Assembly (NCBI GenBank): GCA_038503075.1
Contig: JBCAML010000003.1
Coordinates: forward strand, 992,001-1,056,000
Reading direction: 5' to 3'
DNA: 64,000 nt
DNA from: Gyromitra esculenta
Taxonomy: Eukaryota; Ascomycota; Pezizomycetes; Pezizales; Discinaceae
Under the pieces are notes generated by a model, which saw nothing but the letters and a program-made list of their open reading frames with translations, did not search any database and was not told where the DNA came from. This document shows, piece by piece, positions 1-11,810 of the stretch (positions within the stretch are counted from its first letter, which is position 1; every line of letters starts with the position of its first letter). The position numbers and the translations under genes are program-made.

Positions 1-2986
1 TATCACGTGATAGTAGATCAAATTACTCACGTGTCGTGTTCTGAGCAGGTTCTAAAACTACATGTGGATAACCCTTCATAATAGAACTCTCGCTACAGAC
101 TACAAAGGAACTTACTAACAATAGTTAGTAATCTACCAATGGTTAACAAAATGAGGATAGTGCTGATACATGCTGTGGTTACCTAAAATTTCAAGGCAGA
201 CTGGGCAGATTGCTCCATCTCTTGGGAAAGAGCTATGACATGGTTGGAATTGGCATTTGCATTCCATATGGAAAACTTGAAATATGAAAACCAACCTCCT
301 GTAAACCTGGAACCAGTAGGTGAATTTCTTGCATCTATTTGTCAGGAAGGAAGGAGAGGAAGGACGGAAGAACATGTAACCGATGGTAGCGAGCTAGTGG
401 TTATTGCGCCTCCCAACATGGTTGTGTGTCAAATAAGGTTAGATAAGCAAATGTGGTTGATCCCACGCGCTGGTGATTCGCGCCGCAACCACGCAACAGA
501 AGACCTATTTTCGTTGTGGCGAAGGAAAGCTACCAAGATGCACCACGAAGACCAGGCCCAAGTTTGGGGAACCCGACAGGAAAGGTGGGGTTCGCTACCC
601 TCAAATATGGTTGGAGAGTATCTGGATTAAAGCTCTCTGTCTGTATCGAGATGTTCAAAAACCCCATACCAACTGGGTAAAACTTTCCGATCAATAAGAT
701 ACTAGGGTAGATGTAATACCGACTTTACGATGTTTCGGCTATCTACATGCACCAAAGTCATCTTTCTAGAAGTGAGCTGGTTTAAGTCGCATGTTTGTAT
801 CTGTCGCAGAGGCTGCCAGATCCAGAACAAAATGTTTTCTAGAAGTGTATCGATCGTAACTTTATTTAGCTAACTGCACGTGCACTCTAAGCCTCATGTA
901 ACTCTGAATGAACCGCCAATGCAGAGAGGTCTATCGCGCTATTTTGGCTAGGGTCGGCTATCACCGCACGTTCTTTAATCCTGGCTGTATACATGGTGGG
1001 TGACCATGAAAACTCCAGGGGAGCCTTCGCCATCATGTGGAGGACACAACTATAGAATGATAGTCCTGCGATCTCATTTGGTGTGTATAATCACATTGGC
1101 ATACCTTAAAGTCGAAAGGTTCAGGAATCTGCTGCGACTGTCGCACAAGAGTCCCGTTTTACAGAAAAAACTAATTTAATTTTATGTGCATGCATGTACC
1201 TGATATCTGTGGCTATGCATATGTCGATTCCTACGGATATTATACATGACCCTATGAAGATTGTGAAAACTAAGACTTGGTCGCCTGCTTGACGAACCAA
1301 GTTGCCTCTTTGTAAGGCTTGAGACCCTGCTCGCAAGCTGTGATAATCCTCTGGGGAGGTTAAAGGGTTAGTATATAGATATTTATTTTCAATCTTTATG
1401 AGTCCAACAGGCTAAGCCACACCTATTTCAGCAAATTCGCTTTTTTAGTTCCTAACGCGTTTAGATAAGTAAGAGTAAACCTAAGAATTCACTAGAACTA
1501 TTTTGCATTGCGTCAATGTATATTGGATGGTTACGTATATGTACTTAGACTTATGGACCCTATTTTTGGAGACCTCTTTTAATTTTGGAACACTATGCTA
1601 AAGCATAGAAGTTAGAGTGATATATTTACTAGGACGGAATCATATGCTAGACGAATTAATTTGTTACCGATAACCAAGTTTAAGGCTCACTGTTTTGTGT
1701 TGGGGATCGTTTCCTACACAATAGAGCAATCGGTGAGATCAGTTATTGGTTATTCTTGCTGCTAACAGCGCTCCAACCGCACTAGTATTATCTAAGGAGG
1801 CTAAAAATGAATAGAAAGGAAGCCGCTGCACTCCTCTCTCCACATTTGCGCCTGATGATTGTGCCACTCAGTAGCTATATCCTCGATAAAGTCTCTGCGT
1901 TGTGGCTCGAGAGCAATCCCACCTCGGGACGGGATTCCGAATATTTAACATACTAATATGCTCTAGTATATATAACTCTGATGGTATTATTTACTTTGTT
2001 TGACTTGTGAGGCATAAAATATCGCTAGAAAAAGATGAACCGCATGTAGTAGATATTCTTCACGATTCATCAGAATCGCGAATGATTAAGGGAGTTACTG
2101 CGGCGAAAAATAGCTAGGCCTATAGTTATCATGGAGAAATAAGCATTTAGTGAATACCCCAATAGTCTACATGTAGTTAGAGATAGCTATAATTGAACCA
2201 TAGCCTCTCCGGATTCCTAGGCATATATGTGCGGGGAATCCAACCAACTAAAATCTCAACATCTACACTCATGGTTGGAGATTTGGTTGAGGATATATAC
2301 ACATGCATAGGCATATCGATACCGATATCCATAAAAACTACGTATCAAAACTTTAAAATAAAAGACACCAAATCGTCCAGATACAGTTACATGTGCCAAA
2401 TCCACTGGCATAAGCGGGCTAACAATGGTCGAGAGTGTTGTTTAGCGTGGCGTCAGCCTTATAAGATCTTCCCTAGAAGGATAAATAATGGGTTGGTGAC
2501 TCGGGTACCGCGGTGGACTTAGCATGCCGTTGATCTGCGCGTCAAGACATGGGTGTGAGACCTAACCTAAAAGTGCAAGGACCTAGAATTCTTACCGTTG
2601 GTTCAGCTCAGCTAAGGCATGCGCTTGACTTAGGTCCTCTGATTTGGACCTATTACTGAAGAAATAGAGGTGGGACCGCCCCCATTCAAAAACCCCTAGT
2701 ATCAACCGTTTCATTTTTATTCTTGGCTATCAAGCACTCACTCACAACGCGCTTCACTGATTGCGCCACGTGAGCGGCAGAAGACCCACGTTTTGAGAAA
2801 CCCAGTCCACCGTCTCGGGGGAGGGGGGGTCAATCTACGCTACCTGATTGTGTGAGCGCCTGGCGTATCACAAAAGCAGAACGTACCCATGCCCGGTAAC
2901 AACTTCTTAGAAAGATATATAAAGCCTAGCTCATCTTCTCGATCATTATAAAGAGGCATTAACAAGTGCAGTACGCCCCGAACAAT
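1..2986. other. Gene-poor AT-rich spacer
   Basis: No gene can be supported here. Open frames are short, start at non-ATG codons or lack splice partners. The first 12 bases are a perfect palindrome around a CACGTG core (TATCACGTGATA). A short minus-strand frame at 133-375 has a run of paired Cys and His residues but no ATG-started, spliceable context. The last 250 bases become less AT-rich and lead into the promoter of the transcription factor gene. Confidence 0.6.
2916..2923 (+). promoter_or_regulatory. TATA box of the Zn2Cys6 gene
   Basis: TATATAAA lies 64 bases before the ATG at 2987, followed by a pyrimidine-rich stretch (CTCATCTTCTCG). Position and sequence fit a fungal core promoter. 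This is a sequence call only; the transcription start is not shown. Confidence 0.5.
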
Positions 2987-5226
2987 ATGTTGCATTCACA
3001 ATTCATTGCCGATAAGTTTCAACAATCCCCCACATTGGAAAGTAATTGGACCCTCGACCGGCCACCAAAAATGAGTGAGAACCGCCATCACTCACCTTTT
3101 TCTCTGCCATCTCGATCTTCCTCATTTGAGAGTGTGGAAGAGAACATCGATGCGCTTGAAATTATAACTCCTAGAACCTATTCACATTCACCTTCACCTA
3201 TTCCTCTGTCTAGCACAAACGATGTTGCTGAATTTCAACCATGGCTATATCAACTTTTTCCGGAATCTTACGTAGATGATAATGCATATCTATTGTCGCA
3301 CTCAATAGACGCTCATTACATACAGGGAAGCGGCGGGAGCTCAATATACTCAGGGCCTGTCTCAAGGCCAAGTGTCGGACAACCGATCTTAAACACCACA
3401 ACACCCGATGAGAATATCTTCTCATCTGCAGCTGGTATGCGATTATAATTTCTTTTGGCACTAGCTGCGGAATGGAAAGACTAAACTAGGGACAATTCGC
3501 AGGTATTCATCGGGCAGAAGAGGCTTTTTTTCGAAGTTTTGAAGACGCTCGTGGGGCTCAAGAGTTTGAGAGGTATTTAAATCAAGTAATTATGCGTTTC
3601 TCTAATAGGAACTAATAGTTGTACAAATCTGCAGACCGAGAGTGCGATTCTCTCCATTCTCAGAATGTGACTCTAGTTCTTCAGAGTATGATCGTAGCAA
3701 TACGCCGCCTCTTTCTGATTACTCTCCTCAATTCTCTTCACGGTCACGGACCAATTCAACTAGATCTAGTCCAGCGCCACCAAACTTCTCACCTGACCTT
3801 AGTTCAGGCTCTGCTAGTGCTCCCACAAGCAATCCATCTTCTTACTCTCATCTTGTAGCATCATTTGCTGTTCCAAAAAGGAGAAAGAGTAGAAGAAAAC
3901 TTGGACCAGATGAAAGAAGAGAGGTTCACCAACTTAGGAAAATGGGGGCTTGCACACGATGCTGGGGCCTTAAAATGAAGGTCTGTAGTCTTGAAATCTC
4001 TGGGTACTTTACGAGTATTATACTAAGATTTCCTATAGTGTGGTGAGGGAAATCCATGTCCTAGATGTGAGAAGCTAGGGGCTAGTGCCTTGTGTGTGCG
4101 AGTACACTTTGTCGACTTGGATGTCTTTTCAAAATGTGAGTAAATGCATATGTTCTTTCTTCTTAAACCGCCTAAGCCTAGCTAATATTTGCAATTTGAA
4201 GGGCTTGTTGACGCTTATTCTCGTACTATGATGCACCACGTTCTTCGTTGGTCAAACTCACCTGCGCGTACTATCACCGTATCGCACGAAAAGTCTCTCG
4301 GCGTGACCCTTAGTCTGAACGTTTACGAGTTTATACCCGCTTACCCCGGCCAGCTAGTGTATTGGTATAAAGATGCTACAGGTTGGCAATCCGTGGGAAC
4401 CACATCCTACGCAATGAAGCGGGGGATTAGCACCGACATCCTAGAGAAATATATTGATGACCATACCCGGTATTATGTCGAAAATTCTTTCCAGGGGAAT
4501 CCTATTTTATCTGAAATCTTCAGATCTGCTTGGAGATATTCTAGAAATGAGGAAAACTTTCTGCTTAGAGATGCATTACAGTTGTGGACATCTACACAGC
4601 TTCTCCTTCACGGTGCTACTTTACACTCCTCGTCCGATTCGCTTGGGATTTTGCCAATTTCTTCACCTACTTCACCATTGGTAGGCCAGACTCCTCTTCC
4701 GAGGGTTCTTGGTAATCAACTCGACCATCTTATTGAGCGTCGCATCTGGCAATTAGAGAAACAGGTTCTCTCAGAGCTCCAGAAAAGAATCTTTGGGAGG
4801 AAACGAGAGGATTGGCTTCGAATTTTTTTGACTCTCCTAGTATTGATGAATGCACTTGAGCGTGACTCTTGGAGGCTCTACTACTGGGTTTTTCATATGG
4901 ATGATGGATATGCCTGGCGTCATCCGTCATCTCCTCAAAAACTGATTGAGAAAAACAACGTACTTGCTGAATCATTGGCTGCGCATTTTTCTGCTATTAG
5001 CAAAGGCCTAACGCCCTTCTCTTTGGACTGGAGCCGCGAGCAGACAGCAGCCTTGATTGGGGATTGCAAAGATTCTCAATCGATGCTTGAATCATTAGAG
5101 AGAATTGGAAGGAGTCTGAGGAGCCCAGATCATGCGCTACGTGTCGAAAATATACTATCGCACTATCGGGAAGGTGATGAGAGAAGCCTCGATTTTCTCT
5201 ACAGCTCGAAAGTCATGGTTATCTGA
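2987..5226 (+). CDS. Zn2Cys6 fungal-type transcription factor
   Basis: Predicted nuclear DNA-binding regulator of 661 residues from five exons: 2987-3434, 3503-3572, 3635-3980, 4039-4135, 4202-5226. All joins keep frame. The six zinc-binding cysteines (C279, C282, C289, C295, C298, C307; motif ACTRCWGLKMKC then GEGNPCPRC) are created by splicing, because intron 3 cuts just before C289. A basic stretch (KRRKSRRK) precedes the cluster. The N-terminal 270 residues are Ser/Pro-rich and look disordered. The last 340 residues are helical-looking, with no domain I can name. The cluster sits in the middle of the protein rather than at the N-terminus, as in a lesser-known group of fungal C6 proteins. 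The ATG at 2987 is the first in frame after the TATA box. No target gene is evident: the neighbouring spacers are empty. Zinc-cluster identity is firm; biological role unknown. Confidence 0.85.
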
Positions 5227-6541
5227 GAATACCGGGAAATTAACCCGTACATCCAGGAAAAAAGGGGGGAGGCGTACAGCATTAGACGCAAGGTTTATCA
5301 ACTGAACGAGTGAAACGAGAACACGGGAGACGATAGAGCGGACGAGCACATCTGCTCGGTATAGATTTTCTTTGTACTACATTTCTCAGTACCATATTAT
5401 TTTCTTTTGTCACATGGATTGCATTTACAGGACGGGGTTCATTCGGGAGGGGGTGTTTTTGGTTTTTTTTTACAGTCACTATATTTTGATCTTGTAGAGG
5501 TTAGGACAAGGTGTATTTGTCGTTCGTTCGTTCGTTCGTTGATTTAAGCTTTGTTATGTACATGGGAAGCATTTTAAGTCGTATATACCTGCCACTTGGT
5601 GCTATATCACTTCATTTGTGCATTCAACTTTATATTTTCATCATCGGCTGCATTTCGTATTTCCCTGAGGTAAAAACGGCATTCCAGAAATCTTACATAA
5701 TAACGGATAAGGATGGTGATCTCACGTGACTCTTATGTACCTCTCACCGGACGGCGGTTATAGTTCCTCTTAGCGCTGTGGCGTGGAGCAAGCGACCTCT
5801 CAAGCACAGCTTTCGTGGCTTAGAGGGTTTTGCCTGCATGAAGATTCATGCAATTTATGTCCCTGGATAGTGAAAAGGGTACCATAGACATAATGTGCAG
5901 ACACGCCATTTTTTGTAGCTAGGATTCCTTCGGGAAAAGCTTGCTATTTTTCCGAAACCACCCACTACATGTACCTGAGGTGTTCGAAATACGTTTCTAC
6001 AATTAACTAATTCCTGTATGACTACAATAATTGTTATTTATCTTAAATGATTTAGTACCTATATCTATGTGTGTTATTCAATGTGGCTAGCGAATGGTCA
6101 CTATCCATGGTCAGGGTCTGAACAATATGTACGTACGATGTAACACTTGTAAATCGTGCTTCAAATCATAGTATTCCGGAGGATAGTTTTCAGAGATTTC
6201 AAACCCGCAAGCAAACTACAAAAAAAAGAGTGGTTATCATTGTAATCTGAGAAGCTCGAGCAGCCCTTCCGCAGTGTCATGAGGATTAGGTGTGAAGATG
6301 GGACGGCAGAGCCATACAAAGAGATGCCCTAAGCCTGCAATATCTTCTCACCCTCATACTAGTCATGCACATCAATTTTAAAGCCCCAGATAACCAGGCG
6401 CAGCCAAAGTAATGAAGAGGGATCGGAGCACAGCCGTGAATACCTAAAATATACAATTGTTTTTGTGGATATAAATTGCTTATCTTAATTATAAGTTATA
6501 AGGTCAAAGTAGCAAGTGTTTGAATATGGTGCTCTCATCCA

Positions 6542-6750
6542 TTGTAACGGTAAGCAGTGTAACAGGAGGCTTGGCAGTCGGAGTGAAACGGATGGACATT
6601 AGGCCGACGGGGGTTCTGCTTTGTATCTGCCCGACGGGCACATTCTCTTATGTTGTTAGGGATCGTTCTATGTGAACAGAAGAGTATTTAGTCAGGAGGA
6701 TTTCAGTAGTCAGTTCAGTATCAATTCAGTCATTCCTACTACTATCTACA
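6542..6750. repeat. Possible solo-LTR-like remnant
   Basis: The segment begins TGTAAC and ends ATCTACA, with a stuttered CAGTAGTCAGTTCAGTATC run near its end that resembles the leader side of copia-type LTRs. No matching target-site duplication is visible, and no second copy is in the window. Weak call from composition and ends only. Confidence 0.15.
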
Positions 6751-9700
6751 CATTCCAAAAGCAAGATCCATGCACACACATGTACAGGACGAATCGAGAG
6801 CCCATTTAAAACTTGGAATTTAAATTCGTACCAAGGCACTCAACTCAACATGAGATGATGATAATACGTCTCATCCGTTCACTAGCTAATTAGAGTATCC
6901 GTGAAATCAGTCAATTTAAGCAGGCCACTCATAGGCTATGGATCTAAGGTACGTGTATAATGTGGAGCAATCTATCGTTTTAACGTTAAAAAGTCAGCCT
7001 TGAAACATTTTCGGCATTTTAAGCCTTTTTGTTTCCATGCATTTACTCTTCTCTAGCGAAAAGCGTCTTAATCTTACAGGCGGCAACGTTCAACAGGCAT
7101 AGTGGTCTGTGGCCGTGTTTTGATATACATGATCAAATCCTAGGCAATAGGAAAGGAAAAAGCTATTCCACCCCATCCCTATTTGCGATGGAAGGAACAC
7201 ATAAAAATTACAGATAAGTATGTTATAAAGTTATTTTAGGAATGCTCGTTTAGAGTTGCCATAGGTGAAAGCACACTTGAATGAGTCTGATCTATGTAGA
7301 CCTTTGTGCTTTTGAATTAGGCTGCTGGGAATACGATACACGCCTGTTTCTCCGCCCCAGCGTCAGAACCTTAATCGCCCAGCATTATTTGGATAAATAT
7401 TGCAAGAAATCACATTTTTAGCTGTATTTCCAGTTTCGTGTACCCAAACAGCTACTCGAGCTCTCGAGTGTGGAATGTTGCGAAGCCCCATATTTTCTTA
7501 ATAACGTCTTAGATCTCTTCTATATATAAAAATTGATATATCGGCCTCCCGTATTTAGTTACGCAGCTCTGCAGATGGATATACAGGTTGGGCAATTGCG
7601 GCTCAGCCTGTACTTCTATTTCGATTATGTCTTAGTTGTGCATAGAAGCAGTCACTCATAATTGTTTGGGCCAAGGTGCTGGTGAGAAGGTTTCTGTGGT
7701 CAGGTTTACTCCTTTTGTTTCTCGATTTCTTGATCTTGTACGACTTCTCCAAGAAAAGAATCGCCATTAAGATCGACTTAAAGGGCCTTTTAATGAGCCA
7801 AGGCATACTTAAACCGAGATCGACGATTGTGCACACACCATCAAGTATATCAGGCAAGTATTAAGTCTTGTTGGTAAGTCCGAATAGCTCTTGGCAGTTT
7901 TCTTGAGGTTATGACTCATGTAATCCAATGAAACACTGCGTGGGAAATCGCTCAAATGTCTCAAAAGGAGTTAGAAGGTTGATAGGTACATGCAATAGCA
8001 ATAAACTATTCCAAACTATTCCTCCAGTAGCAAATGTTACCGGGAAACTTAGTCGAAATCGAGAAGCATTCTTAAAGTCTTAAGAGAATTTCCTAAAAAG
8101 GAATTAAACCATAGACAAGAAGTTATTGTCTCCACTTTGATACAGCTAGTACCAGCCTGACCTAAGCAAAAACTGACCCTCAAACTCGTGATTGGCTTGG
8201 ACAAAATCGAGTGATATTTCAAATCCAAAGGAAGATCTAGGAGCTCCATAAGTCACTAGTCAGAAAGTTGAAGTAGTAAATACGGTAGTTAATTACTACC
8301 CGCAATAAACCATTTCTGCAGTTTTGACGCAGCTTCCACCTATCTACAGTATCCTGAAACGCTGCAAGTAAGGCCTAGTGGGAAAAGGCGCAGCACAACT
8401 GGCCGAATTCTAAAACTCAGAAACAATAAAGACTGACAACAGAAAATTTTACATCGATAGGTTGCCAGAAAAACCGACAGACAGATAAGACAAGGGTCTC
8501 GAGTGTTAGGAAACTGAGAAATCCACAAAACGCTCTATAGGAGAAAGTCGGAAAATAGTCATGATGCAATTATTTTATTTTTTTGATCCACGCTTCAACC
8601 ACTTGGGTCAAGTGACACCCCAGCGCTTTACACGTATGCCGTATGCTACCGTGATATTTTCTTGGTATATCACAATTAACGCCCACTTCCCCTCACACGG
8701 CGTCAACCTGCATGTCCAGGAATGGATATGTCCATTCACTAAAATAACTGGGCAATGCTAGCAAGGTTCTACGACAGCAAAAGAAAAGAATAATAGAGAT
8801 TTTACTCCGTTCATCGTCTTGGTGATTTCTTTGACTCCTCTGTTACTGATATCTGGCTAGCACTAGAATCCGTGACATGAATTAACTGGTACCGATATCC
8901 TATCGATCATGCACCTAAGAATCTACCAGGATGAAGATAGGACAGGATACATGCCATCAAATTTGGACCAATTCTACATATCCTGTGACAGAATTTTTCC
9001 GGACGGAGTCATAGGAACTAACAAGAGGCCTATTTTTTTTACTTTTATTTTCCTATTGAGAGGTTGCCTACTAACGTCCTTCTTCGGCTCACGGATTGGG
9101 TTCAGATAAGGTAGAGTAACCAAAAGAAGTCAGTCATAATCATGTCACATTCTATTATCTCGTCCCGATAGTCGTCTCTAAGATTTCGGTCTAATTCTCT
9201 ATATATTCGTAAGCGCAACTTGAACTTCTACCCAGTCTTAACTTAATACACAAATTATCACTCGCGGACTGGTTCCCCACAATTTAACTAGTTATTTCTT
9301 ACGGCACCATACGCCCGAAGGCTCGAATGCGCAAACGAATAGGTTTCAGAGGGCTTAAAAATATAATGAGACTCAACCAATCCTAGGCCTGCGAGTGTTT
9401 GGCTTCGATGAGCATGTGCCCACCAGAGGGGTGGCCAAATCACTCTTCTCCCATACCAAATCCAAACAGAAAGGATGATTAGAGATCTCCTCTAGGGACC
9501 TTACAGCCTTATAGTCCAGCATTGATTGTCGGCCGGAATCATCCATCTTGCTGTGATGAAAGTATTCAAGACGCCCCTCTGAGGCCTCATCAAGACAGCA
9601 CGATCATGGGGAGACATACAAACCTTGTAGGTCCTAGTGTCCTAGACTATCTAGCGATTCTAACAACCGTAAAGGAAAAGCGTGCTGGGTTTTAAATCAC

Positions 9701-11206
9701 GATTGAGTATCATTCAAGCTTAAGATGCAGAAAGATATATAGCTGCAGGTGGAAGAAACCTTTGCCAACAGAAAGCTCCTCGAACCCTAGGGCTTCCAAA
9801 GCCTAATTACTGTCAATCCGAGTCTAACCCTCAAAAATCATATACTACTGGGACACAGTACACATAATTTCAATACAGTGTTGTTAGATGGCTTTCTAAT
9901 AGGTACGGACTCCGGTGTCCGCAATCGGTCGAAGGCCTGTGAGAAGTCTCGGAGGGCAAACTCTCGGCGAGCTCGGCGGAAGCGAAGGGGCGGGAAAAGT
10001 ATAGGTACCATGTGGGTACGTAGAAGTAATATATAGAGGGGATGTATAAAGGGGGAAGCAGAGCCTTCCCTCAGCAAGCAAGCGATCGATTTTTGACCCC
10101 TTTACGTGCCTACTATTACAGCAAGATGTGCCGAATCAAATAATAAATGAAAAATAAATAACAAGCGTTGATGAACTTATCCGAGTGAGGATTCATTATT
10201 CAATATAAATCGCGCAGATGTTACCAAAACTAATGGGAATTGTCGCTTCGTAATTCACGACAGTTGGAATCGGCTGTTTATTCTTCGAGAAATTACAGAA
10301 AAGAGCCAACCCCTGAAACTTATAGATATGGGAAATAGATGAAGCCGGCAAAGGATTTGACACAAACTACCCTGATATTCCTTCAACTAACATCCTAAAA
10401 AGGATCTCTTATCCTGACCATTTGTCTCATCTACAATACTCCTTTGAGTCCCTTTCGCGGAACCAAGCATCTCATCAAGAAACGCTTCAACAATCCAACA
10501 CAGTTTCGGGATGCCATCTCCGAGTTCGCTATAAGACTTGGCTATTCTAGAGTTTCGTAAACCACAGGTATATAACTCTTAGTTTGAGTCTATGCATTGG
10601 ATAACCAAAAACCTCAAACCCTTCGAGCTACATTTAATGAGTGGCAGGTGTTTCTTCGATCATGGGCCGATCGAGACCACGGGGGGTTACTGCCACCGAA
10701 ACCGAAGATAGCAGCCACGCTGAGGAAATGCACCTTGTTCACAGAGCAAAGGCGTTATATTTTCTCCATACTTTCAAAAATTCCCCAGAAATACAATATT
10801 CCTTTACAAACATGATCCTTCCGGTGTGACGGTCAAGAAGAGTAGTGAAAGATTTCCTTGTCCTTCTTCGAATGACAGACGAAACATTCAATAAGAATCC
10901 TTCAGCCAATATCAACGTCATTTTCTGTTCACCAACAAAATACCATCACTGAAGGTCCGCGATGTAGCTCAGGACGATGAGTCACTTGCGTAAGCTACTT
11001 TCTCCTTGGTTTCTACTCTATTATAACTAACCAAGGGGATGGGATAAGCCCTATGTGCGTGAGCTGAGTTATGTACAGAAGGTTCTCTAGTCCTTCTGTC
11101 TTTACTGTTTATTAGATCTTTATTCATCCTCTATGCAATTTATATCTCTTTCAATAGTAAGGTAGTTTCATATCACGAGTGACATTTTGTGACTTGGAAT
11201 TTGTAA

Positions 11207-11270
11207 CCATCCGCTTACATAGATAGATAGATAGATATGCATTCACGCATCCAACCCCATCCGCTTACAT
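11207..11270. repeat. 14-bp direct repeat flanking a GATA microsatellite
   Basis: CCATCCGCTTACAT occurs at 11207-11220 and again at 11257-11270. Between the copies are four AGAT units and a short unique stretch. This could be a small tandem duplication or slippage product. Confidence 0.7.
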
Positions 11271-11810
11271 GTTTCGCGAGTGATAGCAATTATTATACGT
11301 TCAAGCACGGCAATATATTTTCTAAAAAACAAAACCTTACAATATCTCCGTGAATTTCGAGCTACTGTGCTTAGAAATACCCCTAGTTTTACACTGTCCG
11401 CCCAATCACCGTAAAAAGTCACGCAAACCAGCCTACACCAATTACAGGAGTAGCCCTCTGGTGCCCCACCGCCACAATGCCACACATGTAGCTCTAGTAC
11501 TTAGTCTTGTGAACAATATAACTTTCCTCATCCTATCGCGGGATTCTCGATCAAACTTAGCATAAACACGTACGAACATCACACCAGAACCCTAGCGCAA
11601 CGCTTGACAAGTTTGTAGGAACGCATCGATACATGCCAACTTTCTAACTTGTTTTATATCCAACCCCCCCCTTCATCACTATCATAACTACATATGCGCT
11701 ATACAAACACCCTTGCTGTACAGGCACGAAAACGAAAACGCCACTAGAAAAACACAACGCTATATGATGACCTCCAATGAATATTACAAATGAGAATATA
11801 TAACATAAAC

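Larger units (their letters stand above)
5227..11810. other. Long gene-free AT-rich spacer
   Basis: About 6.6 kb with no supportable gene. Frames are all under 90 codons and none shows a recognisable domain. Visible items are a (GTTC)n tract near 5520-5540, an LTR-like stuttered segment at 6542-6750, a GATA-type microsatellite at 11221-11236 and several TACATGT palindromes. The high TA content would fit decayed, mutated repeats, but no transposase or reverse-transcriptase motif could be read. Confidence 0.55.

Noticed and set aside
133..375. Cys/His-rich minus-strand frame (ICPVCLEILGNH) resembling a zinc finger
   Set aside because: Spacing does not match a named finger and no gene context supports it; kept only as a possible repeat relic.
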